Shown: positions 30,057 to 38,796 of the stretch, one piece after another
Layout of the letters: every line of letters starts with the position of its first letter
Position numbering within the stretch: the stretch's first letter is position 1
Made by a program: the position numbers and the translations under genes
Source: Qipengyuania sphaerica
GTDB lineage: Bacteria > Pseudomonadota > Alphaproteobacteria > Sphingomonadales > Sphingomonadaceae
NCBI RefSeq assembly: GCF_019711595.1
Contig: NZ_JAIGNR010000005.1
Span: 101,218 to 165,217 of the forward strand
Direction: 5' to 3'
Length of the DNA: 64,000 nucleotides
The notes under the pieces: generated by a model
Seen by the model: the letters and a program-made list of their open reading frames with translations, nothing else
What the model was told of the DNA's origin: nothing
Database searches by the model: none

Positions 30057-31661
30057 ATGAGCCTGCTCAAGAACGTCGGGACGATCGGCTCGCTTACCAT
30101 GGTGAGCCGCGTCGCCGGCATGGCGCGCGAGATGATCTTCAGCCGCGTGCTCGGCGCCAATGCGGTGACCGATGCGTGGTTCCAGGCCTTCATCATCCCC
30201 AACGTCTTCCGCCGCCTGTTCGCGGAAGGTGCATTTTCGGCCGCATTCGTGCCGATGTTTTCCAAGCGCCTCCACGGCGAAGGCGGGCTGGACGATGCCC
30301 GCAGCTTTTCCGACGACGTGCTGAGCGTATTCCTGCCGGTCCTCATCCTGCTTTGCGCAGTGATGATGATCGCCATGCCCGCAATTATCTGGCTGCTATC
30401 GGAAAAGCCGGTCGATCCGGCGGGCTTCGACATCGCCGTCGCCTTTGCGCGGATCATGTTCCCCTACATCCTGCTGGTCAGCCTCGTCACGCTGTTCACG
30501 GGAATGCTTAATTCGGTGAGCCGCTTTGCGCCGGGCGCGAGCTTCCCGATTATCCTCAACCTGGTCTTGATCGTGGCGCTGCTAGGCGGCGAATATGCCG
30601 CATCCACGCTCGGCTGGAGCGTCGAGCGCGTCGGTTTCGTCATCGCCTGGGCGGTTCCGGTAGCAGGTTTGCTGCAGCTGGTCTGGCTGTACATCTGGAC
30701 CCGCGTTGAAGGCTTCCGTCCGCGGATCCTGTGGCCGCGCATCACGCCGGAGGTGAAGCGCCTGTCGATCATCGCCCTGCCCGCGGCGATCGGCGGCGGC
30801 GCCTACCAGATCAACACGCTGGTCCAGCTCTACTTCCTCAACCAGCTGGCGACCGGCTCGGTCAGCCACATGAATTATGCCGACCGGCTCAACCAGCTGC
30901 CGCTGGGCATCATCGGGATCGCGCTCTCGACCGCGATCCTGCCGACGCTGTCCAAGTTCGTCGGGGGCAAGAACAAGGAAGGCGCAGACCGCATCCAGTC
31001 CGATGCGATCGAGCTTTCCATGCTGCTGACGATCCCGGCGGCAGTAGCGCTCGCCATTTGCGCAACGCCCTTCATCACCATGCTTTTCCAGGGTGGCCGC
31101 TTTACCGCCGAGGATGCGAACGCTGCCGGGGCAGTGCTGGGCGTGCTGGTTCTCGGCCTTCCCGCCTATGTCCTCGTGAAGGTGCTGGTGCCGAATTTCT
31201 ATGCACGCGCCGACACGCGCACACCGGTCTATGCCGCCTTCATCTCGCTTTTCGTCTTCGTAGTCAGCTGCCTCTGGAATATCGGCCTGTCGCTTCCGGG
31301 CCTTACCATCGAGCCGCTGGGCTACGGCGTGCCCGGCATTGCGGCCGCCAGCGTGATCGGCGCCTGGATCAATGTCGGCTATCTCTACGCCGTCCTCGTG
31401 AAGCGCGGCTATTACACCGTGCCGCTCGCGCTGCTTGCCCGCGTTGCCCGCCAGCTTGTTGCTGCCGCCGCGATGGGCGCCGCCTTGTGGTTCGCGCGCG
31501 ATTTGCTAACCGGCTGGTATTCCGCCGGACTGTTCGAGCGCCTTGGGGCATTGATCCTGCTCGTGCTGTGCTCGGCGGTAGTGTATTTCGGCGTTGCCTT
31601 TGCAGTCGGCGCCATCGACCGGCAGCGCATCGCTGCCCTGACCAAGAGAAAAGAGCCTTAA
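30057..31661 (+). CDS. murJ: Lipid II flippase MurJ (MviN)
   Basis: Inner-membrane flippase moving lipid II for peptidoglycan synthesis. 534 residues with about 14 transmembrane helices, the usual MOP-superfamily length. Signatures: 'TMVSRVAGMAREMIFSRVLGANAVTDAWFQAF' region near the N-terminus, 'FAEGAFSAAFVPMFS', and 'MNYADRLNQLPLGIIGIALSTAILPTLS', with the charged residues of the central cavity. Lies between secB (23 bp upstream) and trpS (6 bp downstream), probably one transcript. Confidence 0.97.
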   Translation: MSLLKNVGTIGSLTMVSRVAGMAREMIFSRVLGANAVTDAWFQAFIIPNVFRRLFAEGAFSAAFVPMFSKRLHGEGGLDDARSFSDDVLSVFLPVLILLCAVMMIAMPAIIWLLSEKPVDPAGFDIAVAFARIMFPYILLVSLVTLFTGMLNSVSRFAPGASFPIILNLVLIVALLGGEYAASTLGWSVERVGFVIAWAVPVAGLLQLVWLYIWTRVEGFRPRILWPRITPEVKRLSIIALPAAIGGGAYQINTLVQLYFLNQLATGSVSHMNYADRLNQLPLGIIGIALSTAILPTLSKFVGGKNKEGADRIQSDAIELSMLLTIPAAVALAICATPFITMLFQGGRFTAEDANAAGAVLGVLVLGLPAYVLVKVLVPNFYARADTRTPVYAAFISLFVFVVSCLWNIGLSLPGLTIEPLGYGVPGIAAASVIGAWINVGYLYAVLVKRGYYTVPLALLARVARQLVAAAAMGAALWFARDLLTGWYSAGLFERLGALILLVLCSAVVYFGVAFAVGAIDRQRIAALTKRKEP

Positions 31662-31667
31662 GTCCTC

Positions 31668-32684
31668 ATGCGCGTAGTTTCCGGCATCCAGCCCACCGGC
31701 AATCTCCACCTCGGTAATTACCTCGGGGCGATCCGCAATTGGGTGCGGATGCAGGACGATTTGGGCGATGGCGAGCAATGCCTCTTCTTCTTGGCCGACC
31801 TCCACGCAATCTCCATGCCGCACGATCCGGCCGAGCTGCACAAGGGCACGCTCGAAATGGCCGCCGCGCTGGTCGCTTGCGGGATCGACCCGTCGCGCTC
31901 GGTGCTGTTCAACCAGGCGCAGGTCCCGCAGCATGCCGAGCTGCAATGGCTGCTCGGCGGCACGGCCCGTATGGGCTGGCTCAACCGCATGACGCAGTGG
32001 AAGGACAAGGCGGGCAAGAACCGCGAGGGCCAGTCGGTCGCGCTGTTCACCTATCCGGTACTGCAGGCCGCCGACGTGCTGCTCTACCAGGCGACGCATG
32101 TGCCGGTGGGCGAGGACCAGAAGCAGCATCTCGAGCTGGCGCGCGACATCGCGCAGAAATTCAATAACGACTTCGCATCGGAAGATGCGCCGGTCTTCAC
32201 CTTGCCCGATCCGATCGTGCCGCCGCAGGCCGCGCGGATCATGAGCCTGCGTGACGGCATGGCGAAAATGAGCAAATCCGACCCCAGCGAGATGAGCCGG
32301 GTCAACCTCGCCGACGATGCCGATACGGTGATGAAAAAGGTCAAGAAGGCCAAGACCGACCCCGAGCCGCTGCCGAGCGAAGAAGGTGGATTGGCCGGGC
32401 GTCCCGAGGCGCTGAACCTCGTCACGATCTACGCCGCGCTGACCGATGGCAGCGTGGCGAATGTGCTGAGGGACTTCGGCGGCGAGGGCTTCGGCAAATT
32501 CAAGCCTGCGCTGGGCGAGCTGCTGGTCGAAACGCTACGTCCGATTTCCGAACGCTTCACCAGCCTTCTCGAAGACCGCGAGGCATTGGACGCCATCCTC
32601 GCGCGCGGCGCTGCCCAAGCGCGCGAGATTGCGGTACCGACGCTTACGAAAACCTACGAAGCGCTGGGCCTCGTTCGGGGTTAG
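31668..32684 (+). CDS. trpS: Tryptophanyl-tRNA synthetase
   Basis: Class I aminoacyl-tRNA synthetase, 338 residues, charging tRNA-Trp. HIGH-like motif '[14 protein letters not shown]' and KMSKS motif '[11 protein letters not shown]' are both intact. Close behind murJ. Its last bases overlap the convergent YbjQ-like gene by four. Confidence 0.97.
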   Translation: MRVVSGIQPTGNLHLGNYLGAIRNWVRMQDDLGDGEQCLFFLADLHAISMPHDPAELHKGTLEMAAALVACGIDPSRSVLFNQAQVPQHAELQWLLGGTARMGWLNRMTQWKDKAGKNREGQSVALFTYPVLQAADVLLYQATHVPVGEDQKQHLELARDIAQKFNNDFASEDAPVFTLPDPIVPPQAARIMSLRDGMAKMSKSDPSEMSRVNLADDADTVMKKVKKAKTDPEPLPSEEGGLAGRPEALNLVTIYAALTDGSVANVLRDFGGEGFGKFKPALGELLVETLRPISERFTSLLEDREALDAILARGAAQAREIAVPTLTKTYEALGLVRG

Positions 32685-33028
32685 ACCTTGACCGCGGTCC
32701 CGCTGGCCGAGACCATCAGCATCGAGCCCGTGTCGCCGATCACCTCGTAATCGAGGTCGATGCCGACCACCGCATTGCCACCGTGCGAGGCGGCTTCGGC
32801 CTGCAATTCCTCGATCGCCTGCTCCCGCGCGTCGCGCAGGATGCGCTCGTAGCTGCCCGAGCGGCCGCCGACGATGTCGCGGATGTTGGCAAACAGGTCA
32901 CGGAAGAGGTTCGCGCCGACGATGACTTCGCCGGTGACGATGCCCAGATATTCCTGGATCGGCTGGCCTTCGATGGTCGGCGTGGTCGTGACGATGACGC
33001 CGCGTGCGTCCTTCCAGGGTCCGGGCAT
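32681..33028 (-). CDS. YbjQ/UPF0145 family protein
   Basis: Small protein of 115 residues in the YbjQ (heavy-metal-binding domain, UPF0145) family. Hallmarks are '[32 protein letters not shown]' region, '[25 protein letters not shown]' and '[16 protein letters not shown]'. It likely forms a pentamer-like ring; biological role unknown. The ATG at 33028 is chosen because GGAGGA lies eight bases upstream; a longer frame to 33043 would place the start inside the ribosome binding site. Confidence 0.9.
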   Translation of the reverse strand: MPGPWKDARGVIVTTTPTIEGQPIQEYLGIVTGEVIVGANLFRDLFANIRDIVGGRSGSYERILRDAREQAIEELQAEAASHGGNAVVGIDLDYEVIGDTGSMLMVSASGTAVKV

Positions 33029-33086
33029 GTGCAGTTCCTCCAATGATTACAGGTGTGTTGCCTAGATAGGACGCGGGCGCGCCGGA

Positions 33087-33323
33087 TCAACTCATTCCGA
33101 GTGCGGCCTTGTAGGTGTCGAGGATAGTTTCCTGCTCGCTGCGCTCGTCCGGCTTCATCTTACGAAGCTTGATGATCTGGCGCATGATCTTGGTGTCGTA
33201 ACCAACGGCCTTGGCTTCGGCATAAACGTCGCGGATGTCGTCGGCGATGCCCTTCTTTTCTTCTTCGAGGCGTTCGATGCGCTCGATCAGCAGGCGCAGG
33301 CGGTCGTCGGTGGCTTCGGCCAT
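33087..33323 (-). CDS. gapR: GapR-like DNA-binding protein (DUF2312)
   Basis: Protein of 78 residues, mostly coiled coil ('[35 protein letters not shown]'), then '[30 protein letters not shown]'. This matches DUF2312/GapR, an alphaproteobacterial nucleoid protein that clamps overtwisted DNA ahead of replication and transcription. The ATG at 33323 gives MAEATDDRL, slightly shorter than the Caulobacter protein; a TTG two codons upstream has better spacing to GGAG and is an alternative. Confidence 0.88.
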   Translation of the reverse strand: MAEATDDRLRLLIERIERLEEEKKGIADDIRDVYAEAKAVGYDTKIMRQIIKLRKMKPDERSEQETILDTYKAALGMS

Positions 33324-33404
33324 TTTCAAAAATGCTCCAATGAAATGAGAATCGGTTGGTGGCTCGATAGCCACCCCTCCGGACGAGGTGAAGGCGGCGA
33401 CTCG

Positions 33405-33716
33405 CTAGTCCACGCGATTTTTCGCCACACTCGCTTCCATCCGCGCCAGTTGCTCTTCGGTCGCCGGCGTCTGGCGGGTGGCCTTCCACTCGTCCTGCGG
33501 CATGCCGTGGATGAGCTCGCGCGCAGCCAGCTTGTCGCCTTCGAAACCGGCATCGATGATCCAGTCGGCAAGGCAATTGCGGCAAAAACCGGAAAGCCCC
33601 ATCAGGTCGATATTCTGCGTATCATGGCGGTGCTGGAGGTGGCGCACCAGCCGCCGGAACGCCGCTGCCGCTACGGCATCGGGGAGGTTGTCGAGCGCAT
33701 CTGTATTCGTATCCAT
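33405..33716 (-). CDS. DUF1244 family protein
   Basis: Protein of 103 residues with the DUF1244 signature 'FRRLVRHLQHRHDTQNIDLMGLSGFCRNCLADW', including two closely spaced cysteines (CRNC). Function unknown; the family is common in alpha- and gammaproteobacteria. The start is MDTNTDAL at 33716, with AAGGA about ten bases upstream; the longer frame is antisense to pyk. Divergent from pyk by 49 bp and 81 bp upstream of gapR. Confidence 0.9.
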   Translation of the reverse strand: MDTNTDALDNLPDAVAAAAFRRLVRHLQHRHDTQNIDLMGLSGFCRNCLADWIIDAGFEGDKLAARELIHGMPQDEWKATRQTPATEEQLARMEASVAKNRVD

Positions 33717-33765
33717 CGTATAGTAGTCCTTGAGTTGCCACACGGCTCTGCCATAGGCGGTTTCC

Positions 33766-35220
33766 ATGCAAAAGCTCGATCCGCGCGGCCGCAAGGTCAA
33801 GATCCTCGCCACAGTCGGCCCCGCCAGCCGCTCTCCCGAAATGCTTGCCCGCCTGTTCAAGGCCGGCGTCGACGCCTTCCGCGTCAATATGAGCCACGGT
33901 GAGCACGAGGATCACGAGAAAACCATCCGCGCCATCCGCGCGATGGAAAGGGACTTCCACCGCCCCATCGCGATCCTCGCCGACCTGCAAGGGCCGAAGC
34001 TGCGCGTGGGCAAGTTCAAGGATGGACAGGCGGTGATCCGCCACTCGGGCCATTTCACGCTCGACCGCAATCCCGAACCGGGTGACGAAACCCGTGTCCA
34101 GCTCCCGCATCCCGAGCTTTTCGGCCTGCTCGAAAAGGGCCAGCGGCTGCTGATCAACGACGGCAAGATCCGTTTGAAGGTGATCCGCGCCGACGAGGAC
34201 GAAATCCTCTGTTCGGCCGAAGTCGGCGGCGTGATCTCGGACCGCAAGGGCGTGAATGTCCCCGATGCCGAAATTCCCATTCCGGCGATGACCGACAAGG
34301 ACCGCAAGGATTTGGCCTTCGCCATGTCGCAGGGCGTCGACTGGATCGGCCTCAGCTTCGTCCAGCGTCCCGAGGACCTTGCCGAAGCGCGCCGCCTGAT
34401 GGGCGGCAAGGGTGCGCTGTGCGCCAAGATCGAAAAACCGATGGCGGTGCGCCGTCTCGACGAGATCATCGAAATGTCGGACGGCATCATGGTTGCGCGC
34501 GGCGACCTCGGCGTCGAGCTCGAACCGCAGGAAGTCCCGCCGCTCCAGAAGCGGATCGTCAACAAGGCGCGCACCGCGGGCAAGCCGGTGATCGTGGCGA
34601 CGCAGATGCTCGAAAGCATGATAGAGAGCCCTGCCCCGACCCGTGCCGAAGTCTCCGACGTCGCCAATGCAGTCTATGACGGGGCCGATGCGGTGATGCT
34701 TTCCGCCGAAACCGCAGCGGGCGACTGGCCCGAAGAAGCGGTCACCATCATGCACCGCATCGCGCGGCAGGTGGAAGGCGACGAAAGCTATCTCGAGCGC
34801 GTGCGCTTCCTCGACACCCCGCCCGACCGCACGACGGCCGACGCGCTGGCCCATGCCTGCATGAGCGTGGCCGACACGGTGGCCATCAAGGCAATCACCG
34901 TTTTCACCGGCTCAGGTTCGACCGCGCGACGCGTCGCGCGCGAACGGCCCAGCGTCCCCCTGCTCGTGCTCACCCCCAGCATGGTCACCGCCCGCCGCCT
35001 CGCCCTTTTGTGGGGCGCACACGCAGTGGCGACCAAGGACATCGGCAGCTTCGAAGAGATGATCGCCAAGGGCAAGCGCATGGCGCTACGCCACGGTTTC
35101 GGGCGTGCAGGATCGAAGCTGGTCGCGCTTGCAGGCGTTCCCTTCGGTACTCCGGGTTCCACCAACTTGCTGCACGTCGTGACCGTAACCGGCGACGAGT
35201 TGGACAAGCACGAGGGTTGA
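33766..35220 (+). CDS. pyk: Pyruvate kinase
   Basis: Glycolytic enzyme making pyruvate and ATP from phosphoenolpyruvate and ADP. 484 residues. Barrel and active-site motifs: 'ILATVGPASRSPEMLARLF', 'FRVNMSHGEHEDHEK', 'DLQGPKLRVG', 'SLCAKIEKPM'-type Lys segment ('GALCAKIEKPMAV'), 'MVARGDLGVEL' and 'TQMLESMIESPAPTRAEVSDVANAVYDGADAVMLS' region. The C-terminal effector domain is retained. It ends 3 bp from the convergent SulP gene. Confidence 0.97.
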   Translation: MQKLDPRGRKVKILATVGPASRSPEMLARLFKAGVDAFRVNMSHGEHEDHEKTIRAIRAMERDFHRPIAILADLQGPKLRVGKFKDGQAVIRHSGHFTLDRNPEPGDETRVQLPHPELFGLLEKGQRLLINDGKIRLKVIRADEDEILCSAEVGGVISDRKGVNVPDAEIPIPAMTDKDRKDLAFAMSQGVDWIGLSFVQRPEDLAEARRLMGGKGALCAKIEKPMAVRRLDEIIEMSDGIMVARGDLGVELEPQEVPPLQKRIVNKARTAGKPVIVATQMLESMIESPAPTRAEVSDVANAVYDGADAVMLSAETAAGDWPEEAVTIMHRIARQVEGDESYLERVRFLDTPPDRTTADALAHACMSVADTVAIKAITVFTGSGSTARRVARERPSVPLLVLTPSMVTARRLALLWGAHAVATKDIGSFEEMIAKGKRMALRHGFGRAGSKLVALAGVPFGTPGSTNLLHVVTVTGDELDKHEG

Positions 35221-35223
35221 ACC

Positions 35224-36933
35224 TCAGGTGTAGGCGATCGGTCCGTCGTCGTGGATGCCGCAGGCTTCCAGCGCGTCTGACACGCTGCGGTGGAAGTCGC
35301 TGCGCTCGCCGCCATAGGGCTTGATGCTTTTCGCCACCGGCTGGTGCGTCCCTGCAAAGTGGACGATGATACCCTGGTCACGCATCCTCTGGACGAGCCG
35401 CAGCAGCATCGCCGCGCCGCTGGCATCGACCGCATTCACCGCGCGCATGTCGATCACGAGTTTCTCGACGCCCTCGTGCTCGGCGACCAGCTTGACGATC
35501 CGGTCCTCGCAATACTCGCTGTTGCCGAAATAGATCGAGCGGTCGATCCGCACCACGAGCACGGGCAGCGTATTGACCTCGACATTGTCGCGCCGGACCG
35601 AGCGGTAGGTCGTGCCGCCATCGTCGGTTCCCACCCGCGTGACGCGCGGGATCGAGGAGAACCACAGGAAGTGGGCAAGCCCCAGACCTGCCCCGATCGC
35701 AAGACCGAGCTGCACGCCGAACACGAGCGTGGCGAGGAAGGCGGCGGCAATGATCAGCCCCTCGATCCGGTCGTGCCTCCAGACCATCCTGATATCGCGC
35801 AGCTTTATGAGACCGAACACGGCGCTCATCACGAGTGCGGCCAGCGCGGTCTTGGGCAACAGGCCGAGCAGGGGTGCGAGGAAGAACAGCACTGCGATGA
35901 CCGCCCCCGAAGCGAACACGGTGGCGAGCGGCGTCTTGCCCCCGCTGTCGCGGACCAGCGCGGAGCGGCTGAGACTGGCCCCCACGGCATAGCCCCCGGT
36001 GAGCGCGGCAGCGACATTGCCCGCACCCAGCGCGACTGCTTCGCGGCTGCTGTCGAGATGGCTGCGGTCTTCGCCCGCCAGCGTCTTCGCAACCGCCGTC
36101 GCGGTCACGAAAATGATGATCGCCACGGCCAGCGCTCCGGGCAGGAAACCGATCCAATAGGATAACGGCACGAAGGGAAATGCAGGTTTGGGCAATCCGC
36201 CGTCGATCGATTCGACCATCGGCACGGGCGCCTTCACCATCGTCGCGGCAATGCCGGCAGCGATAATGACGACCAGCGGGAAAGACTTGGCAAGCGCCAG
36301 CCGGAAGGGCGGTTTCACCCCGATTTTCCAGAGGAAGGGGGCGGCATAACGCCCGGTAAAAACCAGGACGACAAGCGCCGCTATACCGATGATCGTGGTA
36401 GCAGGGCGAAGCTCTCCAGCGCCTGCCCACAAGGCCCGCAAGGCTGCGGGAAGATCCCCTGCCCGCGCCACTTCGATACCGAGAAGCGTCGGCAGCTGGC
36501 TCGCTGCAATCAGGACCGCCGCGGCCGCGGTGAAGCCGAGCAGTACCGGCTCGCTGATGAAATTCACCAGCCTCCCCAGCCCCAGTCCGCCGAGTAGCAA
36601 CAGCAGCACCCCAGCTTCGATCGCAATGATCTCGGCCCCGATTTCGGGCGCGAGATCGCTTCCGCCGACAGCCTCGCCAATGACCAGAGACACGAGTGCA
36701 ACCGGCCCGAGCGAGACGAAGGGGCTAGTACCGAAAAAGAGATAGAGCAGCGGCGGGGCAAGCGCGGCGAACAGGCCCATTTGCGGCGGCAGACCCGCCA
36801 GCTGGGCATATGCCATCGCTTGAGGCACGAGGAGGATCGAGAGGACGATGCCGGCAACCGCATCCTTGAATGCGGTCGGCGCGGAGGAAACGGCAAGCCA
36901 GTGCTTGGTGGGGACCAGTGCCTCGCCTGCCAT
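35224..36933 (-). CDS. SulP family anion transporter with STAS domain
   Basis: Inner-membrane SLC26/SulP transporter, 569 residues: a transmembrane part with about 12-14 helices (residues ~15-425) and a C-terminal cytoplasmic STAS domain (~445-555, 'VDASGAAMLLRLVQRMRDQGIIVHF'). The family start region 'FKDAVAGIVLSILLVPQAMAYAQLAGLPPQMGLFAA' is clear. Substrate could be sulfate, bicarbonate or a dicarboxylate. The phospho-acceptor-like serine of the STAS loop is at 'VDASGAA'. Ends next to pyk. Confidence 0.92.
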   Translation of the reverse strand: MAGEALVPTKHWLAVSSAPTAFKDAVAGIVLSILLVPQAMAYAQLAGLPPQMGLFAALAPPLLYLFFGTSPFVSLGPVALVSLVIGEAVGGSDLAPEIGAEIIAIEAGVLLLLLGGLGLGRLVNFISEPVLLGFTAAAAVLIAASQLPTLLGIEVARAGDLPAALRALWAGAGELRPATTIIGIAALVVLVFTGRYAAPFLWKIGVKPPFRLALAKSFPLVVIIAAGIAATMVKAPVPMVESIDGGLPKPAFPFVPLSYWIGFLPGALAVAIIIFVTATAVAKTLAGEDRSHLDSSREAVALGAGNVAAALTGGYAVGASLSRSALVRDSGGKTPLATVFASGAVIAVLFFLAPLLGLLPKTALAALVMSAVFGLIKLRDIRMVWRHDRIEGLIIAAAFLATLVFGVQLGLAIGAGLGLAHFLWFSSIPRVTRVGTDDGGTTYRSVRRDNVEVNTLPVLVVRIDRSIYFGNSEYCEDRIVKLVAEHEGVEKLVIDMRAVNAVDASGAAMLLRLVQRMRDQGIIVHFAGTHQPVAKSIKPYGGERSDFHRSVSDALEACGIHDDGPIAYT

Positions 36934-36977
36934 CTTGCGGAATTACCCCCTGTGCTCGTTGCCCTCGCCTATGAACG

Positions 36978-38327
36978 CTAGGAGGCGGCTGCGCGTTCCA
37001 GCCGGGCGCGTGCTTCGGCCTCTCCGATAAGCGGGAGCAATTCCTTCATGTCCGGCCCGTGGTCCATCCCGGTGAGCGCCTGGCGGAGCGGGAGGAACAG
37101 TTCCTTGCCCTTGCGGCCCGTGCTTTCCTTAAGCGAGGCAGTGAGGTCCTGCCACGGGGTTTCGCCACAGCTCAGAGCGGCTGCCGCAGCGGCGAGGAAA
37201 CGCTTGTCCTCTTCGCCGAACTCCGGCTGCGCGATCGGTCCGATCACGAGCTTCCACCATTCCGCAGCTTCGGAAACATGCGTCAGGTTCGGCCGGACCG
37301 CATGCCATCCGGCCTCGTCCATACCATCGGGCAATCGCGCCCTGGCGTGATCGAATTCCATCTGGTGGACGATCGCTGCGTTGATCCGGTCGAGCTCGGT
37401 GTCATCGAATTTCGCCGGAGCGCGGCCGAAGGTCGACAAGTCGAATGTCTCGACCAGTTTCGCCCGATGGGCGATCGGTTCCACCGGCTGCGAGGTGCCG
37501 AGGCGGGCCAGCAGCGCGACCAGCGCTTCGGGTTCGATATCGCGTTCGCGGAAAGCATCGCAGCCGAGCGAACCGAGCCGCTTGGACAGCTTTCCCTCCT
37601 TGCCGACGAGCAAGGCCTCGTGCGCGAAACGAGGAATTTGCTGCGCCCGATATGCTGCAGCAATTAGTGCGGTAAACATCTGAATTTGAACGGCTGTGTT
37701 GGACACATGGTCCTCGCCGCGCAGTACGTCGGTCACGCCCATATCGAGATCGTCTACCGCACTAGGTAGCATATAGAGCCAGCTACCGTCGGCGCGGCGG
37801 ATCACCGGATCGGACAGCTGCGCAGGATCGAATTTCTGCTGTCCGCGCACGCCGTCTTCCCAGCGGATCGGCTCTTCGTGATCGAGCTTGAAGCGCCAGT
37901 GCGGGGCAGTGCCCTCGGCCTCTTTCGCCGCACGATCTCCCTCGCTCAGGCGAAGAGAGGCGCGGTCGTAGATCGGGGGCAAGCCGCGCCCGAGCTGGAT
38001 CTTGCGCTTGAGTTCGAGTTCCTGCGCAGTCTCGTAGGCCGGATAGACGCGGCCCGCAGCCTTCAGTGCCTCGAAAGCCGCTTCGTACTTCTCGAGCCGC
38101 TGCGACTGGCGCTCCTCGCCATCTGGCGCGAGACCGAGCCACGCGAGATCGGCGCGGATCGCCTCGACATATTCCTCGCGGCTACGCTCCGCATCGGTGT
38201 CGTCGATCCGCAGCATGAACTTGCCGTCCGCCTTCCTCGCCAGCAGCCAGTTGTGCAGCGCGGTGCGGATATTGCCGACATGGAGACGCCCTGTGGGAGA
38301 AGGCGCGAAACGGGTGATCGTGGTCAT
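36978..38327 (-). CDS. gltX: Glutamyl-tRNA synthetase
   Basis: Class I synthetase, 449 residues. HIGH-type motif 'APSPTGRLHVGNIRTALHNW' and KMSKS-type motif 'KLSKRLGSLG' are present, and the C-terminal anticodon-binding half is retained, so it is a full GluRS rather than a YadB/GluQ short form. Alphaproteobacteria often have two GluRS copies, one of which can mischarge tRNA-Gln for later amidation; which copy this is cannot be told here. The ATG at 38327 is the family start; the frame extends eight codons further without reason. Confidence 0.94.
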   Translation of the reverse strand: MTTITRFAPSPTGRLHVGNIRTALHNWLLARKADGKFMLRIDDTDAERSREEYVEAIRADLAWLGLAPDGEERQSQRLEKYEAAFEALKAAGRVYPAYETAQELELKRKIQLGRGLPPIYDRASLRLSEGDRAAKEAEGTAPHWRFKLDHEEPIRWEDGVRGQQKFDPAQLSDPVIRRADGSWLYMLPSAVDDLDMGVTDVLRGEDHVSNTAVQIQMFTALIAAAYRAQQIPRFAHEALLVGKEGKLSKRLGSLGCDAFRERDIEPEALVALLARLGTSQPVEPIAHRAKLVETFDLSTFGRAPAKFDDTELDRINAAIVHQMEFDHARARLPDGMDEAGWHAVRPNLTHVSEAAEWWKLVIGPIAQPEFGEEDKRFLAAAAAALSCGETPWQDLTASLKESTGRKGKELFLPLRQALTGMDHGPDMKELLPLIGEAEARARLERAAAS

Positions 38328-38355
38328 GGTGCGCGCCGATAGCGCATGCATCGCG

Positions 38356-38796
38356 CTATTGCGAGAACAGGGTTACGCTGCGTCCGCCGCCAGAGATTTT
38401 CACGCCGTTCTCGGGTGTCCGCTCGATCGTGTCGGAAGCCTCGAAGGCAGACCACAGCCGGGGCAGTTCGGGTGCCCGCGGGATGGTACAGATCGGACCT
38501 CCCGGCCCGGGCTCCGCGCTGGCCGAGAAGCCGGTTCCGGAAATCCGGTAGAGCCGGAATTCGCCAGCGCAACTGGGTTCCCACCAGATGTGCTCCTCGT
38601 CGATCCTCAAGGCGAGAGCGCGCGGCTCGTCGACCTCTTTCCCGTCGATCCCGGCGACCCGCCAATGGCCGACCAGGTCGATTTCTTCGACCACCGGGGA
38701 AGCATCGGTGACCGGTGCCGGTTCTTGCTGCCCTGCAGGTGGGGCCTGGTTGCAGCCCCACAGCGCCACCGCTGCCATGCATGCTGCAAACCTCAT
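38356..38796 (-). CDS. Small lipoprotein, META/HslJ-like, weakly supported
   Basis: Protein of 146 residues. 'RFAACMAAVALWGC' is a lipoprotein signal peptide with Cys15. A proline/alanine-rich linker leads to a small domain, 'DLVGHWRVAGIDGKEV ... ALALRIDEEHIWWEPSCAGEFRLYRI', that resembles META/HslJ-like or lipocalin-like barrels, though I would not press the assignment. Its ATG overlaps the stop of the upstream GGDEF-EAL gene by four bases (ATGA), so the two are translationally coupled. Confidence 0.78.
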   Translation of the reverse strand: MRFAACMAAVALWGCNQAPPAGQQEPAPVTDASPVVEEIDLVGHWRVAGIDGKEVDEPRALALRIDEEHIWWEPSCAGEFRLYRISGTGFSASAEPGPGGPICTIPRAPELPRLWSAFEASDTIERTPENGVKISGGGRSVTLFSQ